Below, one piece after another: positions 36,201-48,200 of a DNA stretch of 64,000 bases. Within the stretch, counting starts at the first letter, position 1. Each line of letters opens with the position of its first letter. Location of the stretch: positions 41,061,501 through 41,125,500 of the forward strand of contig NC_134546.1 in NCBI RefSeq assembly GCF_050624435.1, given 5' to 3'. The notes beneath the pieces were generated by a model. The model was given only the letters and a program-made list of their open reading frames with translations. It was not told the DNA's origin and did not search any database. The position numbers and the translations under genes are program-made. The DNA is from Tenrec ecaudatus. Lineage: Eukaryota > Chordata > Mammalia > Afrosoricida > Tenrecidae.

Positions 36201-39200
36201 GATAGTCTTGCCCTCAGACAGAGTGCATTGGAAAGTAGATTACCTCTACTCCCTCCAGCCTGCCCAGCCAGCCTAGGTTAGGGGATTGCCTGGGGGTGTT
36301 CTTCATGAGGATCATTTTACTGGGGACAGTACTGGAGGTTCAGTAGTCATGAGTCAACTCTATCAGTTGTACCCTGACTGTCTTGGTCAGAAGGCCAATC
36401 TTCTGTCTGACATAATCCATGTCCGAATCACGGTCCTATTTCTATGTCTGTAGTCCTACCTGTACCTGCGATGTACTAATCTGTCACCAACCATGAATTT
36501 CGACAGTTTCCTTTCTTCCATTCCGTATTTAACTGGCCTTCTGACTGAGAAGCCCCAGACTTCACTATGACCTCGTGCTAAGGGCCTCCCTCATCTGGAT
36601 GATGTGTCTGTTTCTTTGTGTTGCCTGTTTCCCTTTTAAGATTTAATAAACTTTTTTGTCAGGGTCAAACAAACAAACAACAACAAAAAAATTCTCTGGG
36701 AATCTTGAAAGCCCCAGGGGAGGGAATAGCCACTTATACTTTCACACTACTTTAAGCCCTCTTCCAGGGAAGCTTGTTTTAAGGAAGGTTTAGGTCAAAA
36801 ACCTCTGAATGACCATGAATGGGAGCTTTCCCGACCCTCTGGGGCAGTTCTGCTCTCTTCTGGAGGGTTGCCATGAGTGACTTTGTTTTGTTTTGTTTGT
36901 AATTTCCCAAGCTTGGCATTCAGCAGTGCTTCTTCCACACCTTGTGTGTTCTAACCATGCAGAATGTCTCATGTTGTTTGGAGAGAGCTGCTCCATTTCC
37001 AAAGGGCTTTTCATTCTTAACCGAGCTAACTTGTGACTTCACTGGAAGTGCTGAGTGCAGGAGGGGTGCAAGAAGACAGGGAAGAGTGGTGACGGATATG
37101 CAGACACAGTTTCTTTGTTACCCTGCCTTTTGAATAGCTTCAGTCCCACTCAGTACATGAAAACAAATGTTCTTGACTAGATCTTTTAAATAGTGCTATT
37201 CTTCTCACTAGAAAATGTGAGTATTAACACAGATGTAAAAGGAAGGTGCTTTTCATAATCTTTGAACTTTTTTCTTGTGCTTTATGTATAGTCGTTTTAT
37301 TTTACATGGCCATCCTTTTTGAAACACAGTTTGAAATGCATGTGAACTTTGGGACACACTTATCTTTGGAAATGCTATTGAGCATTTCATGAAAATTTAT
37401 CAACTCAGACACAGGAAGTTGCTAAGGTAGTCATTTCCTAAACCAAAAGATCAAATTGAAATCGTTTTCCCCATGTTTGTATTGCTAGATTTCTGGGTCT
37501 GCTCTGCCCTCCAACAGAACTGCAGCTAGATTCCTCTGTGAAGAAGAGTCGGCTTGATCTCGTCTCCCTCCCCACTCTGCTAAAGCTTTCCTATCCATTG
37601 CACTATTTGCAGTTCCAACTTGTGTCACAGAGGCAAAGTTAAATGATGGCCTGTATGCCTTTTGCAGGATTTTTTGAGAATGATAAACACGTAGAAGAGA
37701 CGAATCACTTAGGTGATAGCGAATCTGTGTCCGTTAGGATGTTTCTCTAAAGGCGGAAAGTGATGTGGACATAACGTATTCTTTCCATCAGAAAAGTGGG
37801 GAATCTTCCTCTCAGTTGAGCCAAGAGCAGAAGAGTGTCTTTGATGAAGATCTGCAAAAGAAGATAAAAGAGAACGAACGGTTGCATATACAAGTGAGTT
37901 CATCGTTCCGTTTTTTCTAATGAATAACATTATGGGTTGTCTGACATAGATGGTAGGGTGTTTGGTGGGGGGGATGGAACGCTATGCGACATGGGAGGTT
38001 GTTTTAATGACTCCCTCTTCCTAGATGTGTGATGCCACATCATTTATTCATTTCTTGAATCTTATGTCATCTTAAAGCGAAGGTCTACTTTACAGCCTGC
38101 CTGTGTCCAGAGGGCAGCAGAATATGTTTATAGCGCAACAACCCAGAAATGTATGGGAATTATCCATTTTCCATAGGAGATGATTGGGTGGATCATTTAG
38201 ATGGGGCTAATTTATCCGTGAGTAGTGTTTGCTTTTTACTTTGGTACTATTTACTGGACTTTGTATCTGTTTCCTGTAAGATCTGGGAGGGCACGTGTGC
38301 CCAGCCCGGCACCAGACCTCCTCTGTGGCGGCACGCAGGTATTGGGGAATTGTTGGTGAAGAAGGAATGCCTGTGCCAAACTAAGAGTCACAGTAGAGTG
38401 TACCCCAGTATATCTCCTAATTTTTTAATTCGAATCCAAATCAAGTTCTTTCTTTTTTAAAAGGTTAAGAAATGACCTTTTGACCTCAGAGTATTGTGTA
38501 TCTGAAATCTTCATAATCCTTTTTGTTTTAAACATTTTATTAGGGGCTCATACAACTCTTATCATATTCTATACATATACATACCTCAATTGTATAAAAC
38601 ACATCTGTACATTCTTTGCCATAATCATTTTCAAAGCATTTGCTCTCCACTTAAGCCCTTTGCATCAGGTCCTCTTTTTCCCCCCTCCCTCCCCGTACCC
38701 CCCTTCCTCATGAGACCTTGATAATTTATAGATTGTTATTTTGTCATATCTTGCCCTATCCGGAGTCTCCCTTCACCCCCTTCTCTGTTGTCCGTCTCCC
38801 AGGGAGGAGGTCACATGTAGATCCTTGTAATCGGTTCCCCCTTTCCAACCCACTCACCCTCTACTCTCCCAGTATTGCCCCTCACACCCTTGGTCCTGAA
38901 GGTATCATCCACTCTGGATTCCCTGTGCCTCCAGCTCCTATATGCACCAGTGTACAAGCTCTGCTCTATCCAGTCTTGCAAGGTAGAATTCGGATCATGG
39001 TAGTTGGGGGGAGGAAGCATCCAGGATCTGGGGGAAAGCTGTATTATTCATCAGTACTACATCGCACCCTGACTGACTCATCTCCTCCCCTAAACCCTTC
39101 TGTGAGGGGATCTCCAGTGGCCGACAAATGGGCTTTGGGTCTCCACTCTGCACTTCCCACTTCATTCACTATGGTATTTTACTTTTTTTGGATGATGTCT

Positions 39201-42200
39201 TATACCTGGTCCCTTTGGCACCTCGTGATCACACAGGCTGGTGTGCTTCTCCTATGTGGGCTTTGTTGCTTCTGAGCTAGATGGCCGCTTGTTTATCTTC
39301 AAGCCATTAAGACCCCAGACACTATCTCTTTTGATAGCCGGGCACCATCAGCTGTCTTTACCACATTTACTTGTTCACCCACTTTGGCTTCAGCAGTTGT
39401 GTCGGGAGGGTGAGCATCATAGAGTGCCAATTTAATAAAAGAAAGTATTCATGCATTGAGGGAGTGCTTGAGTAGAGGCCCAAGATTCTTCCGCCACCTT
39501 AATACTAAACCTATAAATATAGACACATAGATCTATTTCCCCATCCTCATATATATATATTTGCATGTACATGTCTTTGTCTAGACCTCTATAAATGCCC
39601 TTTGACTCCTAGCTCTTTCCTCCATTTCCCTTGACTTTCTTCCTGCCCTACTACCATGCTCCGTCCCCACCTGGGCTACAGCTATACCTCTTCTTTACGT
39701 AACCTTACCCTTGATCATTCCTTACCAGGCCTGCCACTCCCCCCTCACTACCATATTGGGTCCTATGTTGTTCCCTTGTCCCTGTGTTTGTTAACACCAC
39801 TTCCTTACCCCTCCCACCTCCCCCTATCCCAAGTCCCCCCGGAAGTGTCGGTCCGTTGTTTTCTCCTCCAGATAGTTCATCCAGCCTGTCTTATTTAGAC
39901 AGACCTGTGGAGACAATAACATGCACAAAAACAAGACAGAGGGAAACAAAGCAACAGTATACAACAGAACAATAATTCTTAATAGACTCCCATAAGCAGG
40001 AAAGGTTTACCTATTTTTAGCAAGAGCATTTGTTTTAATTTTGGTGATCTAATTGTGGGAGTTAGCCCAAAAGAAGAAAAGTTAACCCTGTACCCCAGAA
40101 ATGGTTTGAAAGAGAACTTCATGAGACAGGACACAAGGAGGCACTGGAGGAGTTGTCCTGTGTTCGAGCCCTACTTTTATTCCTTGGTAGCTGTGAGCCA
40201 CTGGCGAACCGTGCAATCCGCAAAGCCCCGTGTCCACATCCATAAAGGTTGGACAGTTGTAACTGCCCCAGACACTGAGGGGACTGACCCAGTGGGCTCA
40301 CGTGAAGGCGCGGGTGGAGGTGTCCCTAGGCGAACACGGCCGCCGTGCGTTCCCCTTGCGTGTGGAAGGATGCTTTGCTAGGAGGAACGATGCTTGCCTT
40401 GCAGTTCTTTGAAGCCGACGAGCTGCACAAACATGTGGAGGCGGAGCTGCGGAGTCGGCTGGCCACCCTGGAGCTGGAGGCAGCCCAGAACCACGCGGTG
40501 GTCGACGGTCTGACTCGGAAGTACATGGAAACCATTGAGAAACTGCAGAACGACAAGGCGAGACTAGAAGTAAGCCTGGCAATTGTGTGTGAGTGCGCGT
40601 GGCAGAGGGGTCCCTGCTACCTCTGGGCACCTGACAGCACAGAGGTAGTCCTCAGCATGAGACTGATGCCCACACTGCCTCCACAGGGTGCCCCATCTGT
40701 AGCCTGAGCCATCTCCTTTCCCCCTTCTTTCAAAATTCAGGTCAAGTCTCTGGCCCTAGAAAAGGAGGCCAAGGAATGTCGGCTTCGAACAGAAGAATGG
40801 TATGTGCCTGTGAGAATTCTTTGGGGGATCTGAAGTAAGAATCGAAAGACCTGAGTTTTGACTTTTGCAGCTCCTGTCTTACATTTTCCCATTTGCACCA
40901 TGAAGTGGGTTTGGGAGGGGAGAAGGTACTTCCTCTCCAGGGTATTTTTCATCGTTGTGATCTTTGTCGCCCGGAGCATTCTCGGCAGAGTGGCATGTGC
41001 ACAAGCCCTCAGCCTGCAGATGTTCGGGATTGTGGCAGGTAGCTTTCTGGGATTCCTCTTTTCTGCTTCAAACTCTTCTAAGGCCCTCGGCTCGTATCAG
41101 GCAAGAAGATTCATAAATCATCACAGTGCAGCCCTTGGAAAATATATTTTGAATTAAATAATGGCTATTATCTAATATAATTGGGAACAATACAAACCTT
41201 TCAGATTAGAATATTACTATGGATGGGAGTTGCTTCCTTGATAAACAACATAATACTTTGAATAGAACCAATTCAAGCATATTTTTAAATTTCAATTTGC
41301 TTGCATTGGCAAAATCATATACATGATTCAGATGTATGCCTGTTCTCATAATTAAATTAGAAAAAAACATCAGCTTATTTTCTTTGCACTCCAAGGGAAA
41401 AGATCTGATATATTTAGTGGGGGGAAAAAAGCAAGGAAAGCCTTTCCAGTAATACTAGAATGAACATCCATGTGTTATAAGGAGACAATTTATGATTTTG
41501 CAATAGTTGTGAACTTACTTTGAGTTTAGGGAAATAGACTGAAGGGTGGGTAAGATACATGCTCATCTGTGATACATTCTTCCAAACTGCCGCGTCATTC
41601 AACACAAGTCCTTATGGTTTTAGAATCGAGCCTTAATAATTTTTTTATCTTTGAACAATTCTCCACCCCCAAGAGTATCCTAGCTGTAAACATCAACCTC
41701 TGAAGTGCAGCACCATCTGTTGAATTGGTGGAACACATGGGGAGTCACTGTCTCATCGATGATAATATGGTTTTGTATTTTTTCTTTCAGTCAATTGCAG
41801 TTAAAGAATCTTCACGAAGATTTGTCGGGTAGATTAGAGGAATCCTTATTAATCATCAATGAAAAAGTACCTTTTAATGATACAAGTAGGTATTGTGTAC
41901 ACTTCCATTATTTGCAACTTTGAATTTCTCAACTTCTGGTTGTCCACTAGTTGACATCATTTCTAATCTGTTTGCCAAAACGCTTAATTGGCACAACATA
42001 GAGTTGCCTTTTTCGTGCTTCTGATGAATTTTGGCCCTCATATTCCATAGGAGAGATTTTAGATTGATACTTAACTACTGCATAGCTAATTAAGCCCAAG
42101 TCCATGGTTTTTTAACTGAATATATGTAGCATGTCTTGAGGTTAAAAAAAACAACCTGTAAATGTTTGTTTACATTTGTTACATTTACAATAAGAAAAAT

Positions 42201-45200
42201 TTGACTCATGGTGGTGTCGGTGGGGGAGGGAAGCTTCTCAGGGTGGTGTCATGTACCACCTGCCCTTTGATTGCATCTGAACACACCCTTCCCCCCGCCC
42301 CCTACCCCGTGACAGTTAGGAGACTCTCTAGGGCAAGCCCTATTTCCTGTTCACCCGGGAAATGGCTTGCTTGGAAATGGACATGCCCAAGAGCAGTAAC
42401 AACACAAAACCTTTAAAGAATAAAATATAGCACCAATTTACATGGAAAAGAGGTGGTCCTCTTGTGATCTTTGCACAGTAAGTCAAAATCTTGAAAGCAA
42501 AGAAAATGTTTAATGGTTTGGATTTAGATTTTGCAAATTTTAGCTAAATTGAAACGTTTCCTTTTTCTGCAGCCACATGATTGGGATTAATGTTTACTTC
42601 CCCTAAAACATTTTTTTAGGGAAGATCTGAAAAAGAAAGAAAGAAAACCACTAAATTAGCATATGTCACTATTCAACAATTTAAGCCTCCCTCCCTTAAA
42701 AAATACCAATTTCTGGCTTTCACAGTAATCCAAAAACTCTATCATGCTTTGATCCACTAGGCTTGAAGCCTTGGCATCGTATTTCCCCTTTCCCCTGTAG
42801 TCTTAGTATCTGGTAGTCATCAGGTTGTAATAATTTCCTTCTGACTCTCTTTTGGCCTTATTTTCCTTTTTTCATACCTGGTGTAGTTTCTAGTCCCCCA
42901 CCTGCGGGTTCATTCTTTGAGTCAGGAGATGTGCAGGGATTATTTGCTGTGTGCTCATATGGGTCAATAGCATAAACCAAACACCAAGCCCACTGTCATT
43001 GAGTGGGTTCTGACGCATGGCGCCCTGGCATGTTATAGACTAAAACTGCTGCTCCAATGGGGGCCTCAAGCCACAGACTTTTCTGCCAGTAAATGAGCAC
43101 CAACTCTTTTCACCACCCGGGGGCCTGGTAAACAGCATAAGGGGAGCCAGCATTTATAAGATCAAAACTTTTTTTAGAAACTTATCGTCCGGTATGGGAG
43201 AGATAGGATATAGGAATGTCTGAAATAGAAACTAGACTGCTTTCGACAACCTCTTGTAGCTCCAAAGGAAAGCATGCTTACTGCTCGTTTGGCGAAGCTT
43301 TCTTGGAAGAAGTGTGCTTAGTATTGGGCCTGGATGGATGAGTGGGTTTTATTGGGCAGAGATAAAGGAGAATTAAACAGCGTCCCATGGAGCGTTATTT
43401 ATAGAATGAAAGGTGCTCTTCTGGTGTGGAGAGCAGGAATTAAAGGTAATAAGGAGCCAGGGTGGCTACAGGTGTGGAGGACGATGGCCACAAATACTGA
43501 AAGGAAGATGGGACTGGACCATTGACTTTCTGACCAGGACTTGAGACTTAAGCTATAAAATGAGAGTGGGGCTGCTGGAGAGGTTTTGCATCACAGACTG
43601 TCCTGTTGAAATGAAATTGGCGTACTCACAAAGTTACTCTGCCCACAGTGTAGGCTACAATTCAAAAGCCAAACTCCCGGCCATCAGGTCAATTCTGATT
43701 CATTGTGACCCCATAGGGCAGGGTGAAACTGCCCCAGTGAGTTCTGAGATTGTAACTTTTTTTAAAACTGCTTTAGCTTTTATTATTTTAAGCTTAATTT
43801 ATTCCTGAGCCGTGAGTTTTTGCTTCTTCAGTTTCTTCTGGGAAATCTTTTTCTTCTGTGCAACCTCCTCTTCTGGTTTGGGAACAATGTGTTCCTTCTC
43901 AGTCAGGATCATGTCAGTGTGGCAGGGGGAGCTCATGTGTGGGTTGATCTGACCATGAGCTCTGTGAATCTGGCGGCGCATCTTGGGGGCTTTGTTCACC
44001 TGGATGTGCGCAATGACCAGAGAATCCACATCTAACTCCCTCACTTCAGCATTACTTTCTGCATTTTTAAGCGTGTGAAGTAAAAATTTAGTACTCTTTT
44101 GGGGCCACCAATCCTGGGTCCAACACCTACCAACACCACCATTGTAACGTCGGAAGGACACACACTGTTTCTGCAGAGTGACGTCTTTCAAGTATTTGGT
44201 GGCTTTCCAGATATGCATGCCTTTAATGACCTGGGCAGTTTCCCGGGTGTTCTTGAAGTCAGACCCGGAGGTTCGACCCTATTGATTTGCAGGATTTTGT
44301 AGGGTTGTCTGGGTCAAGTGAGTAGTGAACCATTTTTGGCAGGTCACCTCAGGCCGCTACAGTTAGAGCGATTGGAACTCTTTATGGGAGTAGAAAGCTT
44401 CCTCTTTCTTGGTTTGTGATAACCTGTTAACTTCCCAAACAAATCCCTGTAATCGTGAGGATTGTCTGGGAGTCCTGTATGACCATTGCAGTGGGTTACT
44501 GAGCCCAGCAGCGAAGTAGAGTGGTGTGGGAGGGATGGCTAGTATCACATAGAATGAGAAAGCATGGAGGCATGTCTGACCTCTGCCTTGTGGCAGTTGA
44601 CCTTGGACTTGGCATTGGATTTTCCTCCCTACTGAAGCTAAAGGGGGTCAGATGTGGCCTCCAGGCCATTTTGTCAGGGATCTATAGCTTTTTATGAAAT
44701 TGACTATTCTTTGAAGGAAATTAAATAATCAGGCTTTTTGATGATTTTTCATCACTGGCTCTGAACTTATACCAATTCCAGGAAATAGTAAGTCACTGTG
44801 GCTCACTAGTGAGAGTTGGGCTGTCTGAAAGTCAGGTTATTATAAGTCTTCGGTCAGGCCTGTCTCACAGTGGATACAGTCGGTCACAAGCTCTGCTACG
44901 CAGTGATCGTTTCAGTTCCAGAATGCATAATTGGAACAGACATACTAAGCACCTGGCAGAATTCCCACTGTGGTTCTTTGAAATGTGGAATAAGGGCTTA
45001 TATGGTAAGAAAGGCTCAATAGAAACCATTACATCTCCTCGTAAATCAAAAGCTACACCACATTCCTGAAGAGAGTGCAGAGATTACCGCCGCCATCGAG
45101 GACGAAGGATTCCAGGGTGATGCTTCAGCTTGCCTATTTATGGCCTGTGACAAAAACAGCACACTTTGGAGAATGACTGGGCGATCATCACCTTAACAAG

Positions 45201-48200
45201 AGAGTCAGTCCAATTGCAGTGGCTGCTCTAGTTGTGGTTTCATTGCTTGAGCAAATTAATAACTTTTCTGGCACCTGGTATGCAGCTATTGATGTAGCCA
45301 ATGCCTCTTTCTCTATCCCTGTTTCAGAGGACCACCAGAATCAGTTTGCCATCAGCTGTTAAGACTAGCCATACACCTTCATTGTCCTTTCTTAGTGGTA
45401 TGTCACCTCTCTAGCGCTATGTCTTCACAGGGACCATGATCACAGGGAACTTGATCCACAGGGACGTTGATCACCCCTTCCATAGGTTGCTGATTGGACT
45501 GAGTAATTAAAAGGTATCAGTGATTCTAGACTTAACTGGGGAAGACACGTATGTGTTCTAAAGGAGCCAAAAGCCCTCCCTGCTATGGAGTCGATGCTGA
45601 CTCCCCGCGACCCTATGGGACAGCACACGTGGGTTACCAAGACTGGAACTTTGTACTCAGGAGTAGACAGCCTCATCTTTCTCCCATGGAGCAGCTGGTA
45701 GTTTTGAACTGCTGCACTTATAGTTAGCGGCCCATAATGTAGTCAACTGTGTCATTAAGTGGACTAAAAATTAAGCACTTTTTACCTTAGGAAACTTAGG
45801 GGGTCAGCAGTGTGAAACAGATGGAGCTATTCCCTCTAAAGTGCCTCAGGCCCCTCTTCCATCTAAACAGGAAGTGCCTGCTGGGTGGGCTTCTTTGGAT
45901 TTGAGAGGTAGCACATTCTTCTTTGGGGTGTGCTGCTTGGGCCTCTGTAACAAAGGACCAAGAGGCTACAGGTTTGAGTGCGGCCCAGAGTAAGAGACGT
46001 GCTTTTGCCAAAACTATTGTGTGGACTTTCTGAATCCCTTGCCCACGGTCATGCTACCCCACACAGCAGGGTCTCAAGTGAAAGGACTCAGCAAATCAAG
46101 TGTGGCGGTGAACTCTTGCTCATGGACTTTGCTGATCTTATCATGTTCCCCATTATCCAGAAGCAACTGTCTTGATAGAACAATAGAACAGCCCTTGAAG
46201 ACACCATGATGGCACCAGCTAGGTGACAGTTCTTCAGGAGGCTGTTTGTTGGTGGTGCTGCTGAGCTGGCCTCAACGCCTAGCGACCCTATGAGATCAAC
46301 CCAGTCCTGCAACCTCCTGACAGGATATGAGTCTTTGGAACCCATTGTTGACACCACGGTGTCAGTCCATCTCCCTAAGGGTCTTCCCGTTGTTCAGTGA
46401 CTCTACCAAGCATGGTGTCCTTCTGAAGGGACCTCTCCTGATAACATGTCTACAGTATGTGCTACACAGTCTCACCGTATGGTGAAAGGATACAATTGTC
46501 GTACACAGTTTTCCTGAATGACACGTCTTGGCCAATATACGGGTTTTTTTAAAAAATACTTTTGTTGGGGGCTCTTACATCTCTTCTCACAATCTGTACA
46601 TTCATCCAGTGTGTCAGGCACATTTTCACATATGCCACCATCATCATTTTCAAAGCATTCTCTTCCCACTTGAGCCCCTGATAGCTGCTCCCCATTTCTT
46701 CTCCTTTCCTTCCCCCTCCCTCAGGAGCCCTTGATAAGTTATAGATTATTATTTCTATATCTTACATCGTCCTCCATCACCCCTCACCCACTTTACCGTT
46801 ATTCGTCTCCCTGGGAGGGGTTTTAGATTGACCCTTGTGATCAATTTCCCCTTTCTCCTCCCACCCTCCCCTAATCCTCCTGGTCCCTACTCTCCTTGTT
46901 GGCCCTAACCGGTTTATGTACCCTAGATTCCCTGTGTTGCGGATCTTATCTGTAGCAGTGTGCATGCTCTGGTCTAATCTGTTTTGTAAGGTAGAATTGA
47001 GGTCATGATAGTGGGGTGAAGAAAGCACCAAAGAACTAGAGGAAAGTTGTGTGTTTCATTGATGCTATATTGCTACCTGCCTGGCTCATCTCTTCTCTGT
47101 GACCCCTCTGTGAGGGGATGTCCAATTGCCTACAGATGGGCATTGGGTCTCCACTCCATGCCTCCGCCCCTCCCTTCCCCATTCACCTTGGGTATGGCTT
47201 TATTCTGGTTCTTAGATGCCTGATACTTGATCCCATTGACACCTCATGATCACACAGGCTGGTGTGCTTTTTCCATGTGGGCTTTGTTGCTTCTGAGCTA
47301 GATGGCCACTTGTTTATCTTCAAGCCTTTAAGACCCCAGTTGCTTACTCTTTTGATAGCTGGGCACCATCAGCTTTCTTCACCACATTTCCTTATGCACC
47401 CATTTTGTCTTCAGCAATCTTGTTGGGAAGGTGAGCATCACACAATGCCAGATTGTTAGAACAAAGTGTTCTTGTGTTAAGGGAGTACTCGAGTCGAGGC
47501 CCAATGTCCATCTGCAATCTTAATTGTTAACATATAGATATGAGTACGTAGTTCTAGTCCCCTCTTATTTTATATATATATATTTACATATGTACATGCC
47601 TGTATTTAGACCTCTATAAATGTCCTTTGCCTTCTTATTCTTTCTCTCTTTCCTTGTTTCCCTCTTGTCCCACCATCATGTTGTGCTTTCATTCGGGTTT
47701 AGTAATTCCTCGCTGCTACATTGCCCTTGATTAAACCCTACTAGGCATCCTTCACCCTTCCTTCCATTGATTGTAGTTCACTTGTCGTCCCCTCGTTCCT
47801 GGGTTGGCCCCTCCTCCCCTTCCTTCCTCCCGCCTCCCCTTGTCCTGTCCCTCCCCCTCCCCTTGTCCTGTCCCTCCCCCTCCCCTTGTCCTGTACCTCC
47901 CCCTCCCCTTGTCCTGTCCCTCCCCCTCCCCTTGTCCTGTACCTCCCCCTCCCCCAGAACCATCGATCCCGTTCTTTTCATCTCCAAATTATTTATTCTG
48001 ATATCTTATCTAGATAGACATGTAGAGACATTAATACGTGCAAAAACCAGGCAAAGCCAAACAGAACAACAGAGGAACTCAGAACCAACAAAATAATAAC
48101 AACAACAGCAAAAAGCAAACACAAAATAACAAAAAGAAAGCAAATGACAAAAATGGAAAAGCCTATAAATAGTTCAAGGTTTGCTTATTGACCTTTACAT

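Larger units (their letters stand above)
33914..37791 (+). other. PPP1R21: PPP1R21 intron 3
   Basis: 3.9 kb with a MITE, an antisense LTR and three AfroSINE pieces. I see nothing nameable in 33914-34335, 34415-34600, 35170-35505, 35960-36300 and 36890-37791. 36300-36690 looks like an unidentified polyadenylated copy (aataaa at 36645-36650, A-rich tail at 36665-36690). Confidence 0.9.

Noticed and set aside
38718-39275. 185-codon frame
   Set aside because: Lies wholly in an antisense L1 3' UTR; the same frame recurs in the L1 copy at 61071-61673.
47835-47956. CRISPR-like direct repeats
   Set aside because: Head-to-tail minisatellite with no unique spacers, in a mammalian L1.
47767-48096. Proline-rich 109-codon frame
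   Set aside because: Product of the C/T-rich minisatellite in an L1.
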